From assembly GCA_011390535.1 (NCBI GenBank), contig JAABSF010000014.1:1-15230 (forward strand): 15,230 nucleotides of DNA. Direction: 5' to 3'. Below are positions 1 through 7,679 of this stretch, piece by piece. The notes below the pieces were generated by a model that did no database searches, had not been told where the DNA came from, and was given only the letters and a program-made list of their open reading frames with translations. The position numbers were made by a program, and so were the translations under genes. Source of the stretch: Deltaproteobacteria bacterium. GTDB lineage: Bacteria; Myxococcota_A; Polyangia; HGW-17; SLPX01. How positions within the stretch are numbered: the first letter of the stretch is position 1; every line of letters starts with the position of its first letter.

Positions 1-1152
1 TTCAAGCCCCGCCTCCAAGGCAGCGGACCTGCACTCTTCCACGGAATAATCGGGTCCTAAATAGGAGTGGTCCAATACCACCTCCCGAGGCCTCCCGCTT
101 ACATTGTGCCAAACCTCCAGAGCAGCACCCAAAGCACCGCCTGCGTCCATTGCCGCAGGATGAAAATAAAGACTCTCAAAAGGAGTGTGGTCCTGAATTT
201 TGCCGTTCAGCAATGAATTCAGGGCACAGCCACCGGCCATACATAAATTTTTTGAGCCGGTCATCACCGACAACCGGCGCAACATATGAAAAACTGTCTC
301 CTCCATCGTTTTTTGGACCGAAGCCGCGATATCGAAATGTCTCTCTTCAACAGACGCTCCCGGCTCTCTCGGAGGCCCTAAAACATCCACTGCCTTTCGA
401 CTGTAACGACGATGCTTCGCCAAATGATGATCCAAAAAGGTGACATCCAGACAAAACCCACCATCATCCGTCTTCATGAGCACATTCTCTGCCAAATAAT
501 CATAAAAACGGGGCTCTCCCCATCCCGCCATCCCCATCACTTTATACTCATCCCCGGCAAACATGTCGAACCCGAGGAAATTGGTAAAAGCGCTATAAAA
601 CTGCCCGATGGAATGCGGCAGTTTGATCCTCTTCAACACCGAGATGGTCTCCCCACGACCTTGCCCGAAGAGAGTAGTCGTAGCTTCGCCCGTCCCGTCA
701 TAAGAAAATATCGCCGATTCTTCAAAGGGCGACGTAAGGAACACTGAAGCAGCATGAGCGATATGATGCTCCACGAAATGAAAATGAAAAGTCCCTCCAT
801 ACCTTCTTTTCAATCTGTGCGGCAGGGTAAACATAGGCAGGTAAGAACCTCTGACTTGTCTCCCTCCCCTCTTCGCCCTGGCCCAGAAAAGATCCAACCC
901 ACGCAGGGCAATCCCCAGAGTATGCAAAACCCTATGACCCAAAATCCAGGGCTGCCAATAATGAGCTACATGGTCGATCTGCTCCATGGTGATACCCTCA
1001 CGAAGCAACCCCTCGGCCATGGCATTCTCTGGAAACCCGATGTGATGTTTTTTTCTTGTGTAACGCTCTTCTTCGGCGGCAAAGACGATCTCACCATCCT
1101 TGATCAACGCCGCTGCAGATTCACCCATTGTTGCAAGTCCAAGTATATACAT
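1..1152 (-). CDS. O-carbamoyltransferase, NodU/CmcH/TobZ family (C-terminus cut by window edge)
   Basis: The frame stays open for 384 codons from an ATG to the window edge, so the C-terminus is missing; family members are usually around 550-600 residues. The start MYILGLATMGESAAALIKDG is the typical N-terminus of this family and leads the Kae1/YrdC-like fold. Residues about 128-136 read EHHIAHAAS, the His pair expected to bind metal. FSYDGTGEATT follows near 147, and GGCALNSLLNGKI near 307 matches the family's conserved GG-x-ALN segment. Known members transfer a carbamoyl group from carbamoyl phosphate through carbamoyl-adenylate onto a hydroxyl of a sugar, antibiotic or Nod factor; the acceptor here is unknown. 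There is no good Shine-Dalgarno before this ATG. An in-frame GTG seven codons upstream is possible, but the family N-terminus favours the ATG. It is transcribed divergently from the lipoprotein genes. Confidence 0.93.
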   Translation of the reverse strand, partial: MYILGLATMGESAAALIKDGEIVFAAEEERYTRKKHHIGFPENAMAEGLLREGITMEQIDHVAHYWQPWILGHRVLHTLGIALRGLDLFWARAKRGGRQVRGSYLPMFTLPHRLKRRYGGTFHFHFVEHHIAHAASVFLTSPFEESAIFSYDGTGEATTTLFGQGRGETISVLKRIKLPHSIGQFYSAFTNFLGFDMFAGDEYKVMGMAGWGEPRFYDYLAENVLMKTDDGGFCLDVTFLDHHLAKHRRYSRKAVDVLGPPREPGASVEERHFDIAASVQKTMEETVFHMLRRLSVMTGSKNLCMAGGCALNSLLNGKIQDHTPFESLYFHPAAMDAGGALGAALEVWHNVSGRPREVVLDHSYLGPDYSVEECRSAALEAGLE

Positions 1153-1182
1153 GGCCCGGAATTTTAGGCGCACATGTTTCAA

Positions 1183-1204
1183 AGGTCAACAGTCAGGTCA
1201 ACAG
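1183..1204. repeat. 10-bp direct repeat upstream of the carbamoyltransferase
   Basis: The plus strand shows AGGTCAACAG twice, exactly, separated by TC (1183-1192 and 1195-1204), giving a 12-bp period. On the minus strand each copy carries a TTGAC core, which resembles a -35 box or a tandem regulator half-site. The repeat ends about 30 nt before the carbamoyltransferase start. It could be an operator or simply two overlapping -35-like strings; no good -10 box sits at the right distance. Confidence 0.45.
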
Positions 1205-1311
1205 CGCGCGCGGTTTTCAAAAGTTGAAGATTAAAGACATAGGCCGTGGCAAAAAGTCGCAGCAGGGCTTTTACTTCATAGAACCTTAGCCTGCAAATCT
1301 ATTTCGAGGGG

Positions 1312-1340
1312 TTGACTTCCCATATCGATTCAATAATAAT
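1312..1340 (+). promoter_or_regulatory. Candidate sigma70-type promoter for the first lipoprotein gene
   Basis: TTGACT (1312-1317) is followed after exactly 17 nt by AATAAT (1335-1340), in an AT-rich stretch about 85 nt before the start codon. A second possible -10, TATTAT (1342-1347), lies just downstream. The match is by eye and no transcript evidence exists. Confidence 0.5.
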
Positions 1341-1424
1341 GTATTATGTATTGGTAAAGTTAGCCGGGAACGTGCATCAGCAGATATTTCCGGTTTGAAA
1401 GCTGCGTAAAGAAAGGGTCTTCCA

Positions 1425-3023
1425 ATGAAGAATAAAGTTTTACTTACCTCGAAGTTTTGGGTCTTCGCCTTGTTGGTTCCATTTTTTGTCGGTTGTTTTG
1501 AAATGCCGAGCGATGACGAGAAAAAGAAGGACGCTGAAGTTGAACCCGATCCAGTGGAAGCCCCCGCTTTACACAATATATCCACCCAATCAGTGAGAGT
1601 GGGAGATCCGGTAACCTTTGAAGGCGCCAATTTCCTAAACGACGACAGAGCGGCGACACTCATCACTTTCAAGGGCACTTATTTTAGAAGCGACGGCCAG
1701 CAAGAGAGTGTCGATCTAACCATCGAACCTGAAATTTTAAGCTCTACTGAAGCCATCTGGAAACAATTCGGGCCCTTTGATGTTCCCTTTTGTCAATCCG
1801 GCGATCAAACCGGAACTTTTTGGGGGACAATCCAAGCGGTGAACGTGTTGAGAGACACTGAAGAAGAGCTCTTGCAAGACGGCTCCGTAGACATTGAGTT
1901 GCAGGTTTTACCATCGGTCGTTGTGAGGGTTTTCCAGCCGACCGAAGCTGATTGCAGGACACGCTCCAATGTCGTGCTTGACCACATCCCCTATAAGTTA
2001 GAAGTTGCAGCGGTGGGATTTACGCCCACCGAGTTCAAGTACACCCTGTCTCCCGGTGCCCTGATGTCCCCTAATCCGGAGGACGAACCCTCTGAGGAAC
2101 CCATTGAGATATTGCGTTCGGCAACTTCAAAAGTCGGAAAACTGGGCTTCAACGAATACTTAAACTTCGCCCCTGTCCCTTACGGGGTTCACGGCTACAA
2201 CACTTGGATCAGAATTGAGTCACGATCATCAACAGGAGACACTATTACCCACTTGCTGCCTCTCACCGTAAGACAGCCATTGGTAGCACGTTATGCCGGC
2301 AAGGTGGAGATAGCACAAATTTACGACCCACAGCCTGTTTCAGGTTGCATCTATGGCGACGAGACCGGACGAAGTGTTCAATACACCGAAACTCATGAAG
2401 AGGTCCGCGAGCGTGAATACGGAACTACCTTCACCTCCGGCTGGGAGCAAAGTTACACACAATCCCACACCGAGTCTTATGGTGAAGGCGGCGCAGAAGC
2501 AAACCGTTTGGGTTTTTCAACCACCGACGGAGTATCCTTCGGATGGAACATGAACACCGAGGTTTCAGGCTCTGTGGGCATAGAAGGTATTGCAAAAGTG
2601 GGCGTTTCGGTGGGCATGGGGGTTTCTTTTGAGCAAAGTCATTCGCAGACAACAAGTGGGGACAAAACGGTGTCGGCAAACTGGAACTGGAACCAAGCTG
2701 TAACCGAAAGTCAATCCGCTTCTCAGACAGTGCAACAATCCGGGACAGAGATCATGAAGGTGAGATCTTCTCAGAGCGAGAGCCTCAACTTTGCAGTGGA
2801 GCTCTTGCCTATGAAATACGGGGTCTTTTATCGCCAGACTACAAGGCTCGTTCGAAAAGTAGAACTCGTGGCTTACGACTTGTGCGGCAACTGGACTGTT
2901 GTTGGCTCCATGTACCTGAGCGATTTCACATGGGCACCAGACCTGGCCATGGGCGACTCTTGCCCTCCGTTCCCGGAGTCAAATCTGTCTTCTGCGAAGT
3001 GCTACATCTCTCCTTGTGATTAA
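1425..3023 (+). CDS. Lipoprotein with TIG-like N-terminal region and aerolysin-like Ser/Thr-rich beta region
   Basis: The 532-residue product starts with a lipoprotein signal peptide: two Lys, a hydrophobic core, and lipobox FVGC with the lipidated Cys at 24. An acidic linker (about 28-45) follows. Residues about 48-160 contain SVRVGDPVTFEGANF, typical of an IPT/TIG immunoglobulin-like fold. Residues about 320-485 are a long Ser/Thr/Gly/Gln-rich stretch with alternating polar and hydrophobic residues around a glycine-rich centre (SGSVGIEGIAKVGVSVGMGV, 381-400), then ELLPMKYGVFYRQTTRLVRK (459-478). That pattern resembles the membrane-inserting strands of aerolysin/ETX-MTX2 beta-pore proteins, but this is a resemblance and not a proven domain. 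GAAAGGG lies seven nt before the ATG. It heads a run of three lipoprotein genes. It could equally be a non-pore surface beta protein. Coding call sure; pore function unsure. Confidence 0.85.
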   Translation: MKNKVLLTSKFWVFALLVPFFVGCFEMPSDDEKKKDAEVEPDPVEAPALHNISTQSVRVGDPVTFEGANFLNDDRAATLITFKGTYFRSDGQQESVDLTIEPEILSSTEAIWKQFGPFDVPFCQSGDQTGTFWGTIQAVNVLRDTEEELLQDGSVDIELQVLPSVVVRVFQPTEADCRTRSNVVLDHIPYKLEVAAVGFTPTEFKYTLSPGALMSPNPEDEPSEEPIEILRSATSKVGKLGFNEYLNFAPVPYGVHGYNTWIRIESRSSTGDTITHLLPLTVRQPLVARYAGKVEIAQIYDPQPVSGCIYGDETGRSVQYTETHEEVREREYGTTFTSGWEQSYTQSHTESYGEGGAEANRLGFSTTDGVSFGWNMNTEVSGSVGIEGIAKVGVSVGMGVSFEQSHSQTTSGDKTVSANWNWNQAVTESQSASQTVQQSGTEIMKVRSSQSESLNFAVELLPMKYGVFYRQTTRLVRKVELVAYDLCGNWTVVGSMYLSDFTWAPDLAMGDSCPPFPESNLSSAKCYISPCD

Positions 3024-3031
3024 TTTCGAAT

Positions 3032-3060
3032 CGCCCCGGCTCATTAGAAGCGGGGCGCTT
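3032..3060 (+). terminator. GC-rich hairpin after the first lipoprotein gene
   Basis: CGCCCCG (3032-3038) pairs with CGGGGCG (3051-3057) across a 12-nt loop, beginning nine nt after the stop codon. The downstream T tract is poor (CTTTGAATTATTG), so it may be a weak or partial terminator that lowers read-through into the next lipoprotein gene. Confidence 0.5.
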
Positions 3061-3082
3061 TGAATTATTGTGTGTTTTCAGC

Positions 3083-3619
3083 ATGTTTATTCTTGAGTCA
3101 ACCCTTAGATTATCGGTCATAGCGCTTCTCTCCTTATCCTTTTTTGCATGCCTCAACAATGTTGAACCTCTAAAAGAAGATCCCATGGACGGAGGTGGAA
3201 CCGGCAAATATGCCTCTTGGGGGGTTTTCCAACCGGGTAGCGGCACAACGGATTCCAGAGACGATGTCGCAAAGCTTTTCGGCCCTCCTGATGGAGATAC
3301 TCTTCATCTGGGAGCACGCGGTTCCGTTGATGTATCTTTCAATGATCTGTTGATCTATGATCTGAGCGGACCCGACATAAAAATCTACGCCACCATAGAT
3401 CCCGAAGAAGAAGCCTCTGTTTACGGCTCTGAAGATGGTGCTGATTTTGAGTTCATCACAATTATTCCCGCCCTAGATCAATCGCACGATAATCCTAGTT
3501 TTGAGGTTGAACTGGCTGACGGCGCACTGAGAAACATCCTCTTTTTGAGGGTGATCGACAAGGGATCCGGGAACGGAATTGAAATAGACGCCATAGAGGT
3601 TATCAACCCGCCCCAATGA
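3083..3619 (+). CDS. Small lipoprotein with a galactose-binding/discoidin-like beta-sandwich domain
   Basis: The 178-residue product has a lipoprotein signal ending in SFFAC with the lipidated Cys at 23, a short acidic/Gly linker, then a single domain of about 130 residues. The domain runs from KLFGPPDGDTLHLGARGSVD through IYDLSGPDIKIYA and ASVYGSEDGADFEFI. The order 'GxPDG...LG..GSV.V.F......GPD..I......V.GS.DG..F' is that of discoidin-like surface domains found in many secreted bacterial proteins. The ATG used here places the signal peptide correctly; an in-frame TTG five codons upstream (3068) is less likely. Neither has a convincing Shine-Dalgarno. The gene begins only 59 nt after the previous stop and sits just beyond a hairpin, so co-transcription with partial attenuation is possible. 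No catalytic residues are visible; a structural or binding role at the cell surface is inferred. Confidence 0.78.
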   Translation: MFILESTLRLSVIALLSLSFFACLNNVEPLKEDPMDGGGTGKYASWGVFQPGSGTTDSRDDVAKLFGPPDGDTLHLGARGSVDVSFNDLLIYDLSGPDIKIYATIDPEEEASVYGSEDGADFEFITIIPALDQSHDNPSFEVELADGALRNILFLRVIDKGSGNGIEIDAIEVINPPQ

Positions 3620-3643
3620 AAATCACACTTTGAAAAATCATGT

Positions 3644-3656
3644 ATTCTTCAAGAAT
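3644..3656. repeat. 13-nt inverted repeat
   Basis: ATTCTT-C-AAGAAT is a 6-bp inverted repeat with a single central base, 24 nt after the second lipoprotein stop. It may be an operator half-site pair or chance. Nothing recognisable overlaps it. Confidence 0.25.
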
Positions 3657-3707
3657 TTCATCGACTCAACAAAAATGTGGAACTCAAATAAATCGCGGAG
3701 TCGAACA

Positions 3708-3731
3708 GGCCGTCGCCTTCAGGCGGCGGTC
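3708..3731 (+). repeat. Strong stem-loop 1 (UUCA loop)
   Basis: Positions 3708-3717 pair with 3722-3731 to give a 10-bp stem (two G-U or U-G pairs on the RNA) closed by a TTCA tetraloop. It is not followed by a T run, so it is not a normal intrinsic terminator on either strand. It lies 20 nt before a second strong hairpin, and together they fill the centre of the 293-nt gap between the second and third lipoprotein genes. Confidence 0.6.
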
Positions 3732-3751
3732 GTTGACGCAGACGACAGAAA

Positions 3752-3771
3752 CCCCCGCATTGATGCGGGGG
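3752..3771 (+). repeat. Strong stem-loop 2 (UUGA loop)
   Basis: CCCCCGCA (3752-3759) pairs perfectly with TGCGGGGG (3764-3771) across a TTGA tetraloop. No T tract follows, since the next bases are AGCTTCCGC. The pair of hairpins may end transcription of the preceding gene by a Rho-assisted route, protect an mRNA end, be a REP/MITE-like repeat, or be part of a small RNA. The remaining 140 nt up to the next gene is AT-rich and holds no recognised element. Confidence 0.6.
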
Positions 3772-3912
3772 AGCTTCCGCATTTGAGCACTGCTTGTTGC
3801 TTACAGACAATCTGAATGGTAAACTGAAACTGTAAAACACAAAAGATTACATTAATTATTTTCGTATCTCGTTTAGTATCGGGATACGCTAGACTGCACT
3901 ATGAGGATTTTT

Positions 3913-5613
3913 ATGAAAAGCCACGGAATATTCAGAAGCATCGCACAGCTCTGTTTTGTATCGCTTGTCACCATACCTGCTCTAACCCTTGTTTCTTGTT
4001 CAGACGACAGCGGAACCAATGAGAACCATTTTGTCGACACCGGAGTTTGTGAAGATGAATGTGCCCCTGGTGAGAGAACCTGCGTTACAGGTGGATACCG
4101 GCCTTGTGGGGACTTTGATGACGACGACTGTTACGAGTGGGGGCCGGTGGTACCCTGCAACGATGGAGAAGAATGTATAGACGGTGAATGCGAAACAAAA
4201 GCGCTTCTAAACGAATGTCAAGAAGGCGCGGTAATGTGTTCAGCCGATGGAACAGGCATAAGAAATTGTATATATATGGACAACCCCGGCATCTGGGTGT
4301 GGGGAGAAGTAGAGCTCTGTGGCACCGACAAGACCTGCTCTTGCGGTAGATGTCGCATTAATTGTTTGGATGAATGCGTGGCAGGCTCTACAAGGTGTTT
4401 TGGTAACGGCTATCAAACATGCGGCAACCATGACTCAGACAGCTGCCTTGAGTGGGGCCCCACCAACCCATGCACAAGTGATCAAACATGCTCAAACGGG
4501 TCTTGCTCAAGTCAATGTACCAATGAATGCACCGCCGACTCCGTGCAGTGCACATGCGCCGGAACAATGGTGCAGATCTGTGGAAACTTTGATGAGGATC
4601 CTTGCCTTGAGTGGTCCACGGCGGTTCCATGCCCCTTGGGAGAGACTTGCTCCAGTGGAATATGCAGCGAATCCTGCACCAATGAGTGTGAAACACCGGG
4701 CATGACGGACTGTAATTCATCGGGGACAGGTTTTGTCGAGTGTGATGATCACAATGAAAACGGGTGTCTGGAGTGGGGGCCTGTAAACGAATGTCCCGAA
4801 GGTGAAACATGCAAAGACGGTGAATGCGGAGAATATTGTACATGTGATAACGAACAGGGAATTTGCGAGGTGGACTCACCTCACACTACGGATCCCTGTA
4901 CCTGCGATCCCGACTGTGGAACACCCTGCACAGCGGATGGTTATTGTGACCCTTGGTGCACTCCGGGTGAGGACCCGGATTGTGGATGCAACTGTGATTT
5001 TACAGCATATTGTGAAGCTCAATCCATGGACAGCACGGATACATGCCCGTGTGATGTGGACTGCGATCTGCATGACTATGCCTGCTCTGATGACGGTTAC
5101 TGCGATCCTTGGTGCCCTGAGGGGTCGGATCCCGACTGTGGAGAGGACCCCTGCCGCCCCCGGTATATGTTGGTCGGATACAGAAACGCCGACGAAACAG
5201 ACTTGTCGGGTCAATACACAAACCCCTGCCCCGAGGAAGGCGCTCCATGGGTATTACTGAGCCCTGGAAACTCATCGGGTGAGTCATCTTTTATGGTCTC
5301 TTTCCCCAAAGATCATGTGGACTGCGTGACTGAAATAAAGGTAAAAGTTTGGGGTTATGACGACTCCTGGACTGGGAGTGGAGCTGAGATGCAGCTCTAT
5401 GACTGGAATAACGAACAATATGACGTTCTGCCGGATGAGAAGATAGGCTCGGACAAAGCATGGTACAACAACTCAGCCTACAACCCACTGCCCTATCTTT
5501 ATTGCACAACCGGTCAATACGCAAAATGTTACATTCAGTTCAAGCTCCGTGCAGCCTGGAATGATAACACTCATTTCTGGGATGCTTATGTCGATGTCTA
5601 CATGACAAACTAA
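3913..5613 (+). CDS. Cys-rich repeat lipoprotein
   Basis: I chose the second ATG because GAGGA (3903-3907) sits five nt before it and it gives a clean signal peptide (MKSHGIFRS...LTLVSC, lipidated Cys at 29); the upstream ATG at 3901 adds only four residues. The mature 566-residue precursor product has five repeats of about 50 residues (roughly 46-305). The pattern is C-x-x-E-C, a GY.xCG turn, an acidic D/N cluster, C-L-E-W-G-P, and C-x-D-G-E-C. Repeat two is divergent and has WVWG in place of CLEWG. Two copies of a second unit follow (about 309-409), each with DGYCDPWC and DPDCG, a Cys/Asp pattern common in myxobacterial surface proteins and probably disulfide- or Ca-stabilised. The last 150 residues form a beta-rich domain. 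A surface or adhesive role is inferred; I recognise no enzyme motif. Confidence 0.88.
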   Translation: MKSHGIFRSIAQLCFVSLVTIPALTLVSCSDDSGTNENHFVDTGVCEDECAPGERTCVTGGYRPCGDFDDDDCYEWGPVVPCNDGEECIDGECETKALLNECQEGAVMCSADGTGIRNCIYMDNPGIWVWGEVELCGTDKTCSCGRCRINCLDECVAGSTRCFGNGYQTCGNHDSDSCLEWGPTNPCTSDQTCSNGSCSSQCTNECTADSVQCTCAGTMVQICGNFDEDPCLEWSTAVPCPLGETCSSGICSESCTNECETPGMTDCNSSGTGFVECDDHNENGCLEWGPVNECPEGETCKDGECGEYCTCDNEQGICEVDSPHTTDPCTCDPDCGTPCTADGYCDPWCTPGEDPDCGCNCDFTAYCEAQSMDSTDTCPCDVDCDLHDYACSDDGYCDPWCPEGSDPDCGEDPCRPRYMLVGYRNADETDLSGQYTNPCPEEGAPWVLLSPGNSSGESSFMVSFPKDHVDCVTEIKVKVWGYDDSWTGSGAEMQLYDWNNEQYDVLPDEKIGSDKAWYNNSAYNPLPYLYCTTGQYAKCYIQFKLRAAWNDNTHFWDAYVDVYMTN

Positions 5614-5636
5614 GGGCTGACTCAAGAATAACTTCT

Positions 5637-5684
5637 GGATTCGGACGCCGATCCATCCCGACCTGCTGCGGAGGGTCCGAAACC
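5637..5684. terminator. Imperfect long hairpin between convergent genes
   Basis: TTCGGAC (5640-5646) pairs with GTCCGAA (5675-5681), extended by two further pairs past one mismatch, around a 28-nt GC-rich interior. It lies 23 nt after the Cys-rich lipoprotein stop and 42 nt beyond the stop of the convergent symporter. Its position suits a bidirectional transcript end, but neither side has a good T run. Confidence 0.4.
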
Positions 5685-5697
5685 CAGGCGATCCTGG
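5684..5697. terminator. Short perfect hairpin between convergent genes
   Basis: CCAGG-CGAT-CCTGG is a 5-bp stem with a 4-nt loop, touching the larger hairpin. On the minus strand it lies 29 nt past the symporter stop and would be met first by RNA polymerase leaving the five-gene cluster. The T content downstream is low, so intrinsic termination is uncertain. Confidence 0.35.
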
Positions 5698-5726
5698 CTC
5701 CATTTCAAAAAATCAAGATTAAGAGA

Positions 5727-7655
5727 TCAAGACTTGGAAGCCTCGGACTCATCTTCTTCATTCATCATAGCAGCCCATTTATCAGGGGCCGGCAGGGGTT
5801 CGCCCGCCTCTATATCGTATAGCTTGTCTTCTTTGACACAGGTCTTGTACTCCTTCAAATTCCGGAACCAGAAGAAATAGAGACCGACACCACTCAAAAT
5901 GGTGATCAACAAAAAGAAGGTGAACTTAGACCACGCGTGAAAAACAAAGCTCATGGCCAACAAGAGCAAACAGGACTGAAAAGGAATTGAAAAGCAGAGC
6001 GCCAAAACATCACTGATCTTCTCGCCGGTCCTCCTCTCACTATCTTCAGCTGTGAGATATTTCGCATCCAAGGCCTTATCTTCATAACGGCTCCATGCTC
6101 CCCATGGATTGATCTGAATGAAGAACCTCAATAAAATTGAATCATCTATGGGAGTAGTCAAATAGGTGCCTATAATGGAAGCTACCAGGGCACAACCCAA
6201 TATCGTCGGAAATGAATGATATAGCGGCCAGCTCAACCATGCGTTAAAAACAAGAGCCGCTAAAACACCTGCTCCGGTACCCCAAGCAAAGCCGTATCCA
6301 TTGAAACGCGGCCAATACCAGCGCAAAACCAAGGGCACGAAAAGCCCGGAAGTCAACCCCATGGTGACCAAACCCCAGATCATATTTATACTCGGAACTA
6401 TTGCAGCTAGAAGTATCCCAACTACGCACAAGACGATGGTGGCATATCTAGACATTGCCACAAGTTGCTTCTGAGATGCGTCCGGTTTGACATAAGATTG
6501 ATAGATGTCTTTAACGAGATATGAAGCGCCGGCGTTCAATGTCGAATCAAAGGTGGACATGGCCGCTGCGATAAGACCGGCCAATACAAAACCTCTTATC
6601 CCGGCGGGAAGCATCGTACCCAACACCACCGGCAAAACGTTCTCTGCATCGTTGTTGATAATGTCGGCAGAAGCACCCCCTTGCTGTACGATGTGATACC
6701 CCATGACCACCAAGCCCGCAACCATTGACCACCGGAACAATGCTAAGACAATCGCTTCCAGGGACAACAGCCCCGCCTCCCGTTCACTGCGGGCTGAGAA
6801 GAATCGCTGATCTGTATAGCCGCCAACGCCGCCCATTCCTTCCAACATGGATCTAAACATCCACAATAATACTGCCAACCCGAACATGGAAAATATGGGC
6901 TCCCAAGTAGAAGGGTCATTCGCAAGGAGCGAACCTCCCGCCCCTTTCGGTATCTCGAGATCAAGCGCCATTAAGTTTGCAGGCATTTCAACATTGGGTC
7001 GCATGAAAAACCCATGCACCGTTATGTAAATAGCGGTAAAAATCAACAAGATCATCTGAACAACATCGGTGAAAACAACCCCGTAAAGACCGGACATCAA
7101 AGTGTAGGTCAAACCGACCCCGACCATTACAGAGGTGCATACGATCTCAGGCAACGGAATAAACTGGGTGAGGAATTTTCCGGCCCCTTTCGAAAAATAG
7201 ACAATCATCATTAAAGAAAAGAGCACATTCGCGGCCGCGCTCAAAATATGTGCAACATTTCCCTGCTTATCAGTACCGAAACGAAGCTTCATCCACTCCG
7301 CCGAGGTCATCACTCTGCTGCGCCTCAACCACTTGCCTAAAAACACCATTAGAAACGCTAGAGAAAACCCGACTCCACCCCTCATCTCAACGAGAAACCC
7401 TTTGTAACCGAGGGCAAAAACCACCGCCACGATGATCATTGTCCCGGACATATCAAAATTCGATGTTGCTGTAGAGGCTCCCAAAATCCACCAAGGGATC
7501 TTCTTTCCACCCAAAAAGTAATCATCAAGTCCCTTTGAAGCTGTCTTTGCCAACATATAGCCGACGATTAAGACAAGCACCAAAAACCCGACGATTATAA
7601 CACCATCCACTCCGGCTAAATATGAACCACTTGCTTTGGCTAAAAGATTTTCCAT
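5727..7655 (-). CDS. Sodium:solute symporter (SSS family), paralogue 1
   Basis: This 642-residue polytopic membrane protein has many hydrophobic segments and the SSS hallmarks. DDYFLGGKKIPWW (44-56) follows the first helix. AAAMSTFDSTLNAG (363-376) corresponds to the helix whose Ser/Thr residues form the second sodium site in characterised SSS members, followed by DIYQSY. GGYTDQRFFSARSEREA (278-294) is a conserved internal loop. The C-terminus (about 505-642) adds a cytoplasmic loop, two or three more helices and an acidic tail. It is clearly paralogous to the other symporter in this cluster. The substrate cannot be assigned. GGGAGA lies five nt before the ATG, and the gene starts 24 nt after the kinase stop, so it is likely co-transcribed and the last gene of the operon. 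Confidence 0.92.
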   Translation of the reverse strand: MENLLAKASGSYLAGVDGVIIVGFLVLVLIVGYMLAKTASKGLDDYFLGGKKIPWWILGASTATSNFDMSGTMIIVAVVFALGYKGFLVEMRGGVGFSLAFLMVFLGKWLRRSRVMTSAEWMKLRFGTDKQGNVAHILSAAANVLFSLMMIVYFSKGAGKFLTQFIPLPEIVCTSVMVGVGLTYTLMSGLYGVVFTDVVQMILLIFTAIYITVHGFFMRPNVEMPANLMALDLEIPKGAGGSLLANDPSTWEPIFSMFGLAVLLWMFRSMLEGMGGVGGYTDQRFFSARSEREAGLLSLEAIVLALFRWSMVAGLVVMGYHIVQQGGASADIINNDAENVLPVVLGTMLPAGIRGFVLAGLIAAAMSTFDSTLNAGASYLVKDIYQSYVKPDASQKQLVAMSRYATIVLCVVGILLAAIVPSINMIWGLVTMGLTSGLFVPLVLRWYWPRFNGYGFAWGTGAGVLAALVFNAWLSWPLYHSFPTILGCALVASIIGTYLTTPIDDSILLRFFIQINPWGAWSRYEDKALDAKYLTAEDSERRTGEKISDVLALCFSIPFQSCLLLLAMSFVFHAWSKFTFFLLITILSGVGLYFFWFRNLKEYKTCVKEDKLYDIEAGEPLPAPDKWAAMMNEEDESEASKS

Positions 7656-7679
7656 TCTTCTCTCCCAAAATTCGAGCTG

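Noticed and set aside
150..1167. Three plus-strand open frames covering most of the left 1.1 kb
   Set aside because: They lie antisense to the carbamoyltransferase frame, which has clear family motifs along its whole length; the plus-strand products look like random Pro/Ser/His-rich translation.
3695..3731. tRNA-like T-loop (GTTCGA on the minus strand) beside a strong hairpin
   Set aside because: The flanking bases cannot form a 5-bp T stem, and no acceptor stem or anticodon arm can be placed.
3630..3815. Short plus-strand frame across the two hairpins
   Set aside because: No ribosome site, no recognisable protein character, and the stretch is dominated by inverted repeats.
4048..5142. Regular repeats that could suggest a CRISPR or tandem DNA array
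   Set aside because: The periodicity is at protein level (about 150 nt), with diverged DNA and an intact reading frame through all units.
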